Assembly: GCF_025336545.1 (NCBI RefSeq)
Contig: NZ_JAODBU010000006.1
Span: 124,001 to 188,000 of the forward strand
Length of the DNA: 64,000 bases
DNA from: Eubacterium_U album
Lineage (GTDB): Bacteria; Bacillota; Clostridia; Lachnospirales; Lachnospiraceae
Direction: 5' to 3'
Shown: piece by piece, positions 9,684 to 18,153 of the stretch
Layout of the letters: every line of letters begins with the position of its first letter
Position numbering within the stretch: position 1 is the first letter of the stretch
Program-made: the position numbers and the translations under genes
Notes under the pieces: model-generated
Database searches by the model: none
The model's input: only the letters and a program-made list of their open reading frames with translations
Told to the model about the DNA's origin: nothing

Positions 9684-10251
9684 ACAAGTTAAAGGAAAAG
9701 TACATTAAAACTTAATAAGAAATTAATACCGTAAGGCTTCTAAAAATTATCATTAGAACGTGTCATGAGATGAAAATTAAGTAAGTATCCAAGAGGAATG
9801 TTTAATGGGAAAAAGTCCTATAGGAGAAAACGAGAGACTCCAATATTTATTTAATCCGTGCTAGGAAAACAGAACAATTGGAATCGAGTGAATATTAGTC
9901 AAATATAGGTAAGAAAGGAGTTACCGGATTATCTACATAAGGTACAACGGATCGGAAGAGTTGTAAGAAGAGAGTGGATTGAAGGATGGTTATTAATCTC
10001 CAAGTGGCAACGTTGTTACAGAGATTTGAAAGATAACATCCTTATATATGTAGATATATTAAATTATTTGCAGATGGTATTTTTGAAACACGATTTTGAT
10101 TAGGTATGATAAATCGAAAGTAAAGTAAGGGAGTATAGTTTCATATAAGATTAATGATTAATGAAGTTTGATCTGCAGCTAATGAATCAATTTTAGAAGT
10201 AAGGTATTTAAATACGAGCACCTGATATTAATAAATGTCAGGTGCTTTGTT
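9684..10251 (+). ncRNA. Candidate large structured noncoding RNA (about 570 nt)
   Basis: The 970 bp between uvrA and guaA lack a credible ORF but show many helices. GGTAA/TTACC flanks GAAAGGAG near 9910-9927. TACAAC/GTTGTA lies near 9942-9964. A long interrupted stem has AAGGATG (9982-9988) pairing with CATCCTT (10037-10043), with GTTAT/ATAAC continuing inward. Inside it GTGGCA-ACGT-TGTTAC makes a hairpin, and CGATTT/AAATCG lies near 10091-10116. A perfect terminator closes it. The size resembles large ornate RNAs such as ROOL. It does not show the hallmarks I know of RNase P RNA or tmRNA. Family assignment is open. Confidence 0.5.
10218..10251 (+). terminator. Intrinsic terminator of the intergenic RNA
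   Basis: GCACCTGA and TCAGGTGC form a perfect 8-bp stem followed by TTTGTT. No coding gene ends nearby, which is the main sign that a noncoding transcript ends here. Confidence 0.8.
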
Positions 10252-10408
10252 AATTTAAGAAAAGATTTATATTGTTATGGTTTTAACAATAGCCTACTTG
10301 TTTTAATATTAAAAATAATGTAGAATTGTTAATGATTTGAGAAAAATACAATTAATGATATTAATAGCATTTATCGTATTTTACAATAAATTGGTTAAAG
10401 CCATTATA

Positions 10409-10490
10409 GGAGAAAACAAAATGAATAAAGTTCAGTTTTAATAAATGTTTTCGAAAATTAGCCAACGATTCAAGTGGAAACACATATTAA
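10409..10490 (+). promoter_or_regulatory. Conserved leader hairpin, copy B (guaA leader)
   Basis: This matches the element at 1640-1725: AGGAGAAAACAAA, an ATG with hairpin TGAAT-AAA-GTTCA, then ATAAATGTTT, CGA, TTAGCC and CACATAT blocks in the same order. The embedded reading frame is MNKVQF-stop. It ends just before the AGGAGG of guaA. The U-G pair replacing C-G of copy A supports a conserved RNA stem. Confidence 0.5.
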
Positions 10491-10505
10491 TTAGGAGGAA
10501 TTATA

Positions 10506-12053
10506 GTGAAGAAAGAATTAGTAATCGTACTTGATTTTGGTGGTCAGTATAATCAGCTGGTTGCAAGACGAGTTCGTGAATGCAATGTATATTGTGAGAT
10601 TTATTCTTATAAGACTGACATTGAAAAAATAAAAGCTATGAATCCAAAGGGAATTATTTTAACCGGAGGACCTAATAGTTGTTATGAAGCTGATTCTCCA
10701 ACATATTCAAAGGAATTATTTGAAATGGGAGTTCCTGTTTTAGGACTTTGCTACGGAGCACAGCTTATGATGCATGTTTTAGGAGGAAAGGTAGAACGTG
10801 CAGACGTTCGCGAGTACGGTAAAACAGAAGTAATCGTAGATAAAACAAATTCACAGATATTTGAAGGCGTTTCACCTAAAACAATTTGTTGGATGAGTCA
10901 TTTTGATTATATATCAAAGGTAGCACCTGGATTTGAAATATCATCTCATACAAAGGACTGCCCTTGTGCATCAGCAGAAAATGCAGATAAGAAACTTTAT
11001 GCAATACAGTTCCATCCTGAAGTACTTCATACGCAGGAAGGAACAAAGATGCTTTACAATTTTGTTCGTGGAGTATGCCAATGCTCAGGTGAATGGAGAA
11101 TGGATTCATTTGTAGAGGAATCAATTAAGGCAATCCGCGAAAAAGTTGGAGATGGAAAAGTATTGTGCGCATTATCAGGTGGTGTAGATTCATCTGTTGC
11201 AGCAGTAATGCTTTCAAAAGCAATTGGAAAACAGCTTACATGTGTATTTGTAGACCACGGTTTACTTCGTAAAAATGAAGGAGATGAAGTAGAAGCTGTA
11301 TTTGGTCCTGATGGTCCATATGACTTAAACTTTATTCGTGTAAATGCACAGGAACGTTACTATAGCAAATTAGCAGGAGTAACTGAACCTGAAAAGAAGC
11401 GTAAAATTATCGGAGAAGAATTTATCCGTGTATTTGAAGAAGAAGCAAAGAAAATCGGAGCAGTAGACTTTCTAGTACAGGGAACAATTTATCCTGACGT
11501 TGTAGAAAGTGGATTGGGTGGTGAATCAGCAGTAATCAAGTCACATCACAATGTAGGAGGATTACCTGATTGCGTAGATTTTAAAGAAATAATCGAACCA
11601 CTTCGTGACTTGTTTAAGGACGAAGTAAGAAAAGCCGGCTTAGAAATGGGCATACCTGATTATCTTGTATACCGCCAACCATTCCCGGGACCAGGACTTG
11701 GAATCCGTATCATCGGTGAAGTAACAGCCGAGAAAGTTAAAATGGTACAGGATGCAGACGCAATCTATCGCGAGGAAATTGCAAATGCCGGACTTGATAA
11801 AACAATCGGCCAGTATTTTGCAGCACTTACAAATATGCGAAGCGTAGGTGTAATGGGTGACGAAAGAACATATGACTACGCCATTGCACTCCGTGCAGTA
11901 AATACTGTAGATTTTATGACAGCAGAAGCTGCAGAAATACCTTACGAAGTATTATCAAAGGTAATGAGCAGAATTATAAATGAGGTGCGAGGAGTCAACA
12001 GAGTAATGTATGATTTGACGAGTAAGCCACCTGGAACTATAGAGTTTGAATAA
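10506..12053 (+). CDS. guaA: GMP synthase (glutamine-hydrolysing)
   Basis: Converts XMP to GMP with glutamine and ATP in the cytosol. The 515-residue protein has a class I glutamine amidotransferase domain (GLCYGAQ with Cys near 82, and the HPE motif), an ATP-pyrophosphatase P-loop SGGVDSS (about 225), and a C-terminal dimerization domain. The start is GTG at 10506, eight bases after AGGAGG. Its last codons and stop form the core attachment site of the tandem elements to the right. The integrated DNA preserves the coding sequence, so the gene should remain functional. Confidence 0.98.
   Translation: MKKELVIVLDFGGQYNQLVARRVRECNVYCEIYSYKTDIEKIKAMNPKGIILTGGPNSCYEADSPTYSKELFEMGVPVLGLCYGAQLMMHVLGGKVERADVREYGKTEVIVDKTNSQIFEGVSPKTICWMSHFDYISKVAPGFEISSHTKDCPCASAENADKKLYAIQFHPEVLHTQEGTKMLYNFVRGVCQCSGEWRMDSFVEESIKAIREKVGDGKVLCALSGGVDSSVAAVMLSKAIGKQLTCVFVDHGLLRKNEGDEVEAVFGPDGPYDLNFIRVNAQERYYSKLAGVTEPEKKRKIIGEEFIRVFEEEAKKIGAVDFLVQGTIYPDVVESGLGGESAVIKSHHNVGGLPDCVDFKEIIEPLRDLFKDEVRKAGLEMGIPDYLVYRQPFPGPGLGIRIIGEVTAEKVKMVQDADAIYREEIANAGLDKTIGQYFAALTNMRSVGVMGDERTYDYAIALRAVNTVDFMTAEAAEIPYEVLSKVMSRIINEVRGVNRVMYDLTSKPPGTIEFE
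12040..12053 (+). other. Attachment core, guaA-proximal copy (attL of element 1)
   Basis: TAGAGTTTGAATAA at the end of guaA is repeated exactly at 20770-20783 and in shortened form (GAGTTTGAATA) at 35152-35162. These copies bracket two integrase-bearing segments. Confidence 0.85.
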
Positions 12054-12111
12054 ATCGAGTTGCTTAAAAAAGCCAGTGTTTATGCGGGTTTCAGCGATTT
12101 CGATTAGTCTT

Positions 12112-12131
12112 TTGATAACAAATTGATAACA
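12112..12131 (+). repeat. Integrase arm-type repeats, left end of element 1
   Basis: Two TTGATAACA copies start 11 bp apart (12112 and 12123). The same motif recurs at the right end (20641-20671). Confidence 0.7.
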
Positions 12132-12250
12132 GTCATAGCAAGTGCCATTATTCTTGTTATCCAGTGGTTTATGGGTAACGGAACAATTAACAGGTGGCTT
12201 GCAGACTAAAGTTCGGAGCTTGGCTCTGAACAAATTCCATATTATAAACT

Positions 12251-12294
12251 AAGCCCTTAGCTGTGGTTAATAACCATAGTTAAGGGCTTTTTTG
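12251..12294. terminator. Bidirectional terminator between guaA side and repressor
   Basis: AGCCCTTA with matching TAAGGGCT and inner complementary bases form a long stem followed by TTTTTT, with A residues on the other side. It can end the guaA-side transcript and the reverse repressor transcript. Confidence 0.75.
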
Positions 12295-12345
12295 TCGTTG
12301 CCAAAGCATCTGTAGGGAGCTGCCAGTGGCAGGTCCTGTAGGTGC

Positions 12346-12876
12346 TTATTTATCTTTCAAGTGGTCTTTGAATGCTTCCACGAGAGCGTCACTTAATTCC
12401 TGTGATGGAACTTTTGCCCAACGCTGTGTGGTGTCGAACTCTGGATAATGGTAACGCCAGTTATCGTATTCTTCTCTGTTGATTTCTTCGGAAGATAGCT
12501 TGTCTGCCTGTTCTTTCCAAGCATACAGCATTTTGAGGAGTTCATATGCTTCTCTGCCTTTGTCCTTGTTGACCTTTAAGCATACCTCTCCGTCTGCTTC
12601 ACTGACAGTAAGACCGTAAATATCTTCAAGGGTAAACAGAGTGTGCATAAGACCGATATAGCTGTCTATGTCAGGAACATCAAGAGCCTGTGGAGAAACA
12701 TCAAGCACCTGTGCCAATGCATTTGTAAGGTCTGCTTTCGGTTTGCGTGTACCAGTTTCGTACTGTGCCAAACGCACATCAGCACTCTTTTCTGGAAAAC
12801 CGATTGCTGTACCGAGATACTTTTGTGTCATACCACGCATTAGTCTGAAAAAATGTATTCTTTCGCTGATAGCCAT
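12346..12876 (-). CDS. XRE-family repressor of element 1
   Basis: Predicted DNA-binding regulator of the integration module. The 176-residue protein has an N-terminal helix-turn-helix (about 5-60, with MTQKYLGTAIG and RLAQYETGTRKP) and a C-terminal domain of unknown role rich in acidic residues. It is divergent from the excisionase-integrase genes. TGTTTAGT-type repeats in the intergenic region overlap the promoter of those genes, so it probably represses excision and its own expression. A larger relative (203 residues) holds the same position in element 2. Confidence 0.82.
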   Translation of the reverse strand: MAISERIHFFRLMRGMTQKYLGTAIGFPEKSADVRLAQYETGTRKPKADLTNALAQVLDVSPQALDVPDIDSYIGLMHTLFTLEDIYGLTVSEADGEVCLKVNKDKGREAYELLKMLYAWKEQADKLSSEEINREEYDNWRYHYPEFDTTQRWAKVPSQELSDALVEAFKDHLKDK

Positions 12877-12889
12877 AATGATACGCTCC

Positions 12890-13040
12890 TTTTATATTTA
12901 GTGAAATAAGTATAGCAGAAATGTTTAGTGGAAGTCAAGAAAAACCGAAACAAAAATGTTTAATATTTTCTTTGCAACCACTTGACAATAGCAAATATGT
13001 TTAGTAAAATAAATTACGAATTAAACAAATATGCTTAATG
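12890..13040 (+). promoter_or_regulatory. Excisionase-integrase promoter with repressor operators
   Basis: TTGACA (12982-12987), 17 bp, TAAAAT (13005-13010). Copies of ATGTTTAGT or close variants occur near 12893, 12918, 12953, 12993 and 13027, one lying inside the promoter spacer, as expected for operators of the adjacent XRE protein. Confidence 0.7.
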
Positions 13041-13324
13041 CGACAACTGAATGACCGTCCGAAAAGCCAAACCGCCAAGACCTCGTCGGAGCAAGTTCCG
13101 TATCGTTCGCTTGTGTGCAAGCACAAAAGCTCATTCGCTGCACTGCTCCTCCTCTTCCCCAAAAGTCTCCGACTTTTCGGGAACCCCTATACGAGCGAGC
13201 GCCTGATGTACTGCGGTGCATTGGGACAGCACAGCGCCTGCCGACAAGCAGGAGTGCCTGTTGGAACTTTAACACGGAGAAAGCGGCAAGCAAAAAATTA
13301 TTTTAAGAAAGGAAGAAAAAGGAT
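13041..13324 (+). other. GC-rich untranslated leader with hairpins
   Basis: A stretch of about 250 bp, much richer in G+C than its flanks, lies between the promoter and the excisionase. AAAAGTC-TCC-GACTTTT (about 13160-13177) is a clear hairpin. Several short frames cross it in both directions but none has a ribosome site or a recognisable product. It may be a control leader. Confidence 0.4.
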
Positions 13325-13513
13325 ATGGAAAACAGATTTATCCGAGCCGAAGATGTGGCTCAGGAACTAAACGTATCAAAACCTTATGCATATAAACTCA
13401 TCAGACAATTAAATGAGGAATTGAAAGCAAAGGGCTTTATTACGATTGCAGGGCGTGTAAATCGCCAGTATTTTTACGAAAGGCTCTACGGAGCAGGAAA
13501 GGGGGAAATGTAA
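13325..13513 (+). CDS. xis: Small HTH protein, probable excisionase
   Basis: A 62-residue basic protein with a helix-turn-helix (VAQELNVSKPYAYKLIRQLN), directly before the integrase with a TAAATG junction. Position and size match excisionases or recombination directionality factors of mobilizable elements. A homologue with the same arrangement is present in element 2. The RBS is AAGGAAG, with the start at 13325. Confidence 0.75.
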   Translation: MENRFIRAEDVAQELNVSKPYAYKLIRQLNEELKAKGFITIAGRVNRQYFYERLYGAGKGEM

Positions 13514-14605
13514 ATGCCGGTATTTAAGAATGAAGATAACGGTACTTGGTATGTGATGGCAAGGTATGTGAACTGGAAAGGGGAACGCAAGCAGAAATGC
13601 AAGCGTGGCTTTGCTACCAAACGAGAAGCACAGGAATGGGAAAGAATGTTCAAATTGCAGACTTCTTCAGACCTTGATATGAGTTTTGAAGCCTTTACGG
13701 AGCTTTATATCAATGATGTGAAGAACCGTTTGAAGGAAAACACGTGGCTTACCAAAGAGCATATCATACGCACAAAGATACTTCCGTATTTCGGGAAACT
13801 GAAAATCAGCGAGATTTCCACAAAGGAGATTATTACTTGGCAGAATGAAATGCTTGCCTATCGTGATGAGAAGAAAAAGCCTTATTCACAGACGTATCTG
13901 AAAACGCTGCACAATCAGTTGTCCGCCATTTTCAATCACGCTGTCCGCTACTATGAACTGCGTTCCAATCCTGCGGCAAAGGTGGGAAATATGGGACGTG
14001 AGGAACACAAGGAAATGCTGTTCTGGACAAAGGAAGAATACAAGAAATTCTCTTTTGAGATGATGGACAAGCCTGTTTCCTTTTATGCGTTTGAAATGCT
14101 TTACTGGTGCGGTATCCGAGAGGGCGAGCTGTTAGCTTTGACTCCGGCAGATTTCAACTTTGATAAGGAAACAGTCACAATCAATAAATCCTATCAGCGT
14201 TTGAAAGGGCAGGATGTGATTACTTCTCCGAAAACGAAAAAGAGCAACCGCACGATTAAAATGCCGAAGTTTCTGTGTGAGGAAATGAAAGAATATCTCG
14301 GTATGCTTTACGGATTGAAGAAGAAAGACCGTATCTTTACGGTGACGAAAAGCTATCTTCATCACGAGATGGACAGAGGGGCAAAGGCGGCAGGCGTGAA
14401 GCGTATCCGCATTCACGATCTCCGTCACAGCCACATTTCACTCTTGATTGATATGGGCTTTTCTGCGGTGGCGATTGCTGACCGAGTTGGTCACGAAAGT
14501 ATTGATATTACTTATCAGTACGCACACCTCTTTCCGTCAAAGCAGATTGAGATGGCAGAAAAATTAGATGATTTAGGGAAAGGAGATTTTGAAAATGTCA
14601 GCTAA
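13514..14605 (+). CDS. int: Tyrosine recombinase (integrase) of element 1
   Basis: Site-specific recombinase that inserts the element at the guaA 3' end. The 363-residue protein has an N-terminal arm-binding domain (1-55, KNEDNGTWYVMARY), a core-binding SAM-like domain (about 58-150) and a catalytic domain with Arg near 202 (CGIREGELLAL), HDLRHSH (301-307), GH at 326-327 and the nucleophile Tyr near 336 (YQYAHLF). All catalytic residues are present. The excisionase precedes it and the MobC-like gene overlaps its end. It is clearly homologous to the element 2 integrase. Confidence 0.95.
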   Translation: MPVFKNEDNGTWYVMARYVNWKGERKQKCKRGFATKREAQEWERMFKLQTSSDLDMSFEAFTELYINDVKNRLKENTWLTKEHIIRTKILPYFGKLKISEISTKEIITWQNEMLAYRDEKKKPYSQTYLKTLHNQLSAIFNHAVRYYELRSNPAAKVGNMGREEHKEMLFWTKEEYKKFSFEMMDKPVSFYAFEMLYWCGIREGELLALTPADFNFDKETVTINKSYQRLKGQDVITSPKTKKSNRTIKMPKFLCEEMKEYLGMLYGLKKKDRIFTVTKSYLHHEMDRGAKAAGVKRIRIHDLRHSHISLLIDMGFSAVAIADRVGHESIDITYQYAHLFPSKQIEMAEKLDDLGKGDFENVS

Positions 14606-14930
14606 GAACAGAGATAACAAAAATCGTTGGAGGAATATCACAGTAGGGTTTCGAGTATCGCCCGAAGAAAACGAACTCATTAACAGAGCTGTAGCTCTAT
14701 CAGGATTGCCAAAACAGGAGTATTGTTACCGCCGTTGCTTAAATCAGGATGTGGTGGTACAGGGCAATCCGAGAGTGTATAAGGCGTTGAAAACGGAATT
14801 TGCCACAGTCCTTGCGGAACTGAAAAGGATTGAAGCAGGAAAAGGTGTGGATGATGAACTGCTGAGTGTAATAGAACTGATTTCCATTATTCTCGGCGGT
14901 TTGAAAGGAGAGGATGCGAATGGAGAATAA
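14595..14930 (+). CDS. MobC-like relaxosome accessory protein
   Basis: A predicted relaxosome protein that helps the relaxase act at oriT. The 111-residue product has an N-terminal VGFRVSPEENELINRAVALSG segment typical of ribbon-helix-helix MobC/plasmid mobilization proteins, then a helical C-terminal part. I place the start at the ATG 14595, ten bases after AAAGGAG. It overlaps the integrase end by 11 bases, an arrangement repeated in element 2, and suggests translational coupling. Confidence 0.75.
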   Translation: MSAKNRDNKNRWRNITVGFRVSPEENELINRAVALSGLPKQEYCYRRCLNQDVVVQGNPRVYKALKTEFATVLAELKRIEAGKGVDDELLSVIELISIILGGLKGEDANGE

Positions 14931-16074
14931 AAAAGAAATGACTATTCCAAATGTATCTGCGGCAACAGATGCGGAACAGTCACTTTCCAAATGTACTGAC
15001 AATAGTATAGTCAATCAGGATACGGATTTCAAGGGGTACGAGCAATCTTTTGAAGAAATGCAAAGGGAAATACTCAGACAGTTAGACCCTTCCTATCTGA
15101 AAACAGTATCAATGACAACGCTGTATGATACGGTGTTTGAGGTTCAGACACCACTTATCGACGGTCTGCTCCAAAGGGGAACTTACCTTTTCGTAGGTTC
15201 CCCGAAAGTGGGAAAGAGCTTTATGATGGCACAGCTTGCCTATCATATCAGCACAGGCACACCGCTTTGGGAGTATAAGGTGCGTAAGGCAACGGTGCTT
15301 TATTTTGCCCTTGAAGATGATTACCCACGTTTGCAGAAGCGATTGTTTCAGATGTTCGGTGCAAAGGAGACAGGCAATCTGTATTTCGCAACGGAATGTA
15401 AAACGGTCAATGGCGGACTGGAAGAACAGATAAGAGGGTTTATGAGGGAACACCCAGACACAGGCTTGATTATCATAGACACCTTAAAGCGTGTGCGTGA
15501 AGCAGGCGGAGCAGATTACAGCTACGCAAGTGATTATGATGTTGTGGCAAGGCTGAAAGCGTTGGCAGACAGTTACAAGGTTTCAATGCTTATTGTTCAT
15601 CATACACGCAAACAAAAATCGGAAGATATATTCGATATGATTTCAGGCACGAATGGTCTGATGGGTGCGGCAGACGGTGCATTTGTTCTCAGTAAGGACA
15701 AGCGTACTTCCAACAATGCCACACTTGATGTTGCTGGCAGAGACCAGCAGGATATGAAAATCCATCTTGTAAGGGACAGCGAGCGATTGGTGTGGAACTT
15801 TGCAAAATCGGAAACGGAGATGTGGAAAGAACCGTCCGAACCTCTGCTTGAGAAGATAGCGGATACGCTCTTTTCGGAAAGTGACAGATGGGAAGGAACT
15901 GCTTCGGAACTTTGCGAAAGGCTTGCGGTGGATATAAAGCCGAATGTACTTTCTTTAAGGCTCAGTATCAACGCAAGCAGGCTGTTTCGTGATTACGGTA
16001 TCCGTTATCAGAACAGCCGCACACACGACGGAAGAAAGGTTTCACTTTGGAAAGAAACCGAGCAGACGGCGTGA
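14920..16074 (+). CDS. RepA-like AAA ATPase (hexameric helicase type)
   Basis: Probable replication helicase for the excised circle. The 384-residue protein has Walker A GSPKVGKS (about 90-97), Walker B LIIIDTLKR and a conserved LIVHHTRK block, the pattern of RepA/DnaB-like RecA-fold ATPases of plasmids. The C-terminal third looks like a winged-helix region. The ATG at 14920 is seven bases after GGAGAGG and preferred over the upstream ATG at 14914. It overlaps the MobC stop, indicating an operon. A vegetative replication role is inferred from family and neighbours. Confidence 0.8.
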   Translation: MENKKEMTIPNVSAATDAEQSLSKCTDNSIVNQDTDFKGYEQSFEEMQREILRQLDPSYLKTVSMTTLYDTVFEVQTPLIDGLLQRGTYLFVGSPKVGKSFMMAQLAYHISTGTPLWEYKVRKATVLYFALEDDYPRLQKRLFQMFGAKETGNLYFATECKTVNGGLEEQIRGFMREHPDTGLIIIDTLKRVREAGGADYSYASDYDVVARLKALADSYKVSMLIVHHTRKQKSEDIFDMISGTNGLMGAADGAFVLSKDKRTSNNATLDVAGRDQQDMKIHLVRDSERLVWNFAKSETEMWKEPSEPLLEKIADTLFSESDRWEGTASELCERLAVDIKPNVLSLRLSINASRLFRDYGIRYQNSRTHDGRKVSLWKETEQTA

Positions 16075-16077
16075 CAA

Positions 16078-16150
16078 ACGGTGTCAAAGGTGTCAATGTT
16101 TTTGAGAGCAGCACGCTGTGAAAAACATTGTCACCATCGTCACACTTTGA
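16078..16150 (+). repeat. Large inverted repeat downstream of the ATPase gene
   Basis: CGGTGTCAAAG and CAATGTTTTT on the left match AAAAACATTG and CTTTGACACCG on the right, giving a long interrupted palindrome centred near 16110. It may be a terminator, a replication origin part or an oriT arm. Confidence 0.6.
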
Positions 16151-16299
16151 CACCGGATAAAGTTTAGGGGAGTGTGCAGAGAGTGCCTTTTCAAAGGCGG
16201 CTCTTTGGTCTCGCCTGCTGGCTCGGTCGGTTCGCAGGCGTGTGTGCCACCGGCACACGCTCACCCCTCGGAGAGCCTTCGGAGAACGCAAAACCTGTT

Positions 16300-16370
16300 T
16301 ACAGGTCGCATTTTTGATGGGTGTACCCGTCAAAAGTGCTTTTGCGTTACTTTTGACAAAAGTAACAAAA
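16300..16370 (+). other. Candidate oriT of element 1
   Basis: Two strong inverted repeats lie just before the relaxase gene: TTTTGATGGG with CCCGTCAAAA (16311-16334), and GTTACTTTTG with CAAAAGTAAC around one central base (about 16346-16366). MobV relaxases act at hairpins immediately upstream of their own genes. The nick position is not determined. Confidence 0.5.
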
Positions 16371-16408
16371 CCTGAGAATGTTGAAATTTACAGATGGGAG
16401 ATGAAAAA

Positions 16409-17569
16409 ATGCAGAGAACGATAAGTGCAATGGTCGGTAAAGGCTCGGTCAATCACAATAGCCGAAAGTTTCGAGCAGAAAATGTAGACGGAACTCGTAC
16501 TCATCTCAATATCGACTACTGCAATGAAAATATAAAGACAGTTTATCACGAATTGTTTGATGAAGCATTGGAAAGATACAATGCCAAGCAGATAAGGTCA
16601 GACCGAAAGATAAAAGATTATTATGAAAAAATCCGAAGTTCCAAGCAGGAAAAACCGTTCCACGAAATCATTTTACAGGTGGGCGGTAAGGGAAATATGA
16701 ACGCCGATACGGAAAACGGAGAACTGGCAAAGCAGATTTTAGATGAATACTATCAGGGTTTTCAGGAGCGAAATCCACAGCTTCGGGTGTTCTCGGCTCA
16801 TCTGCATATGGATGAAGCTACACCACATCTGCACATAGATTTTGTACCTTTTACCACAGGCAGCAAGCGTGGACTTGATACAAGAGTGTCACTAAAGCAG
16901 GCTCTTGCAACGCAAGGTTTTAAGGGCGGCAGTCGTGGCGATACGGAGTGGTCGCAATGGATACAGTCCGAAAAAGAACAGCTTGCGGCGGTGATGGAAC
17001 GTTATGGGATTGAGTGGGAACATTTAGGCACACACGAAAAACATCTTTCTGTTTTGGATTATAAAAAGCAGGAAAGAGAAAAAGAAGTGGCGGCATTAGG
17101 TGCGAAAATCGAGCAGAAACAGATTGAATTTGATGTGTTGTCGGAACGAGTATTGAACTATGATAAGGCAAAAGACGAGCTGTCAAATCTTGAAATAGAG
17201 CTTGATACTGCACCGAAATATCAGTTGCCAGAACCAGAGAAATTTATGACTGCAAAGGCATATAAAACCAAAATGGCAGAGCCGGTTGTAAGGAAATTGA
17301 AGCAACTTGTCAAAACGGTGCTTGCCCGCTGCTTTGAGGGGTGGGACAACTATCATAGGCTGAATACAGCGAATGCACAGTTATACCGCACCAATCAGCG
17401 TTTGGAGAAAGTCAATGAAAGATTGACCGAAGAAAACAAAATCCTAAAAGCAGAAAATAAAGATTACAGCCTGCTCCGTAAGGTTTTTGGTCGCAAACAG
17501 ATAGATGATTTGTTGGAGCAGGCAAGAACAGTTAAAGGTCGCAAGCGTGATAATACACGATCACGATAG
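16409..17569 (+). CDS. mobV: MobV/Pre-family relaxase
   Basis: Nicks oriT and pilots the strand during mobilization. The 386-residue protein starts with SAMVGKGSVNHNSRKF, a typical Pre/MobV N-terminus. It carries the metal-binding motif HLHMDEATPHLHIDF (about 130-144) and a long coiled coil in the C-terminal third. I chose the ATG at 16409 because GGGAG lies eight bases upstream and the N-terminus then matches the family. The nearby inverted repeats are the likely target. A different relaxase family serves element 2. Confidence 0.9.
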   Translation: MQRTISAMVGKGSVNHNSRKFRAENVDGTRTHLNIDYCNENIKTVYHELFDEALERYNAKQIRSDRKIKDYYEKIRSSKQEKPFHEIILQVGGKGNMNADTENGELAKQILDEYYQGFQERNPQLRVFSAHLHMDEATPHLHIDFVPFTTGSKRGLDTRVSLKQALATQGFKGGSRGDTEWSQWIQSEKEQLAAVMERYGIEWEHLGTHEKHLSVLDYKKQEREKEVAALGAKIEQKQIEFDVLSERVLNYDKAKDELSNLEIELDTAPKYQLPEPEKFMTAKAYKTKMAEPVVRKLKQLVKTVLARCFEGWDNYHRLNTANAQLYRTNQRLEKVNERLTEENKILKAENKDYSLLRKVFGRKQIDDLLEQARTVKGRKRDNTRSR

Positions 17570-17595
17570 ACAAAAATCACAGGAGGAAAAGGAAA

Positions 17596-17973
17596 ATGAC
17601 AAAGACAATTTTTGAAGAAATGGGCGGAACTTATAGACAGGTGGGTGATTATTTATTGCCGAACATCACAGTACCAGCCGAAGAAGAAATAGAGCCGATT
17701 GGTTTATGGGGGAAACGACATGCAAGGCATTTAAAGGAACACTATAAAGTGTTATATATGAACCTGCTGACAAGCGGAAAGCTGCATAGTTATCTTGCAG
17801 AAGTCGATAAGCAAGCAGAGGATATGTTTCTTCGACTGGTAAAGGAATATGCCGACAGACAAGATGTGACGGAACAATTAAAGAAAGATAATCCCTACGA
17901 ATGGATTGGAAGAATGAATAATATTCAGGCTTGTGTGAGGGAAGTTGTAGGAACGGAGTTGATTTACACATAA
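17596..17973 (+). CDS. tnpV: TnpV-family transposon protein
   Basis: A 125-residue protein with the TnpV pattern known from Tn4451-type elements (TYRQVGDYLLPNI near the start, LWGKRHARHLKEHY, TSGKLHSYLAEVD). Its biochemical role is not known. It follows the relaxase on the same strand with AGGAGG upstream. A GC-rich hairpin (GTGCTCC/GGAGTGC near 17990-18013) may terminate the mobilization operon after it. Confidence 0.8.
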   Translation: MTKTIFEEMGGTYRQVGDYLLPNITVPAEEEIEPIGLWGKRHARHLKEHYKVLYMNLLTSGKLHSYLAEVDKQAEDMFLRLVKEYADRQDVTEQLKKDNPYEWIGRMNNIQACVREVVGTELIYT

Positions 17974-18118
17974 GCGTTTTACGGTATGGTGCTCCTGCGT
18001 TTGCTGGAGTGCTGTGGTTGTGGTTGTAAAGAGGTTGTGAAAGATTGAATTTCGTAATGGTTGGATGTATAATTAGGAAGTGAAAATTTTAATTTGCACT
18101 TCCATAAGGTGAAATGTA

Positions 18119-18147
18119 TTGACACAAAAAATACAGTATGATAGTAT
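18119..18147 (+). promoter_or_regulatory. Promoter of the ABC-F resistance gene
   Basis: TTGACA (18119-18124), 17 bp, TAGTAT (18142-18147). The start would be near 18154, leaving a leader of about 270 nt. Confidence 0.85.
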
Positions 18148-18153
18148 TGCCAT

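Noticed and set aside
9684..10251. RNase P RNA or tmRNA as identity of the intergenic RNA
   Set aside because: The conserved RNase P core strings and a tmRNA tRNA-like end with a tag frame were looked for and not seen.
13021..13370. Overlapping frames of 60-110 codons on both strands in the excisionase leader
   Set aside because: They exist because the stretch is GC-rich; none has a ribosome site, and sequence composition is not protein-like.
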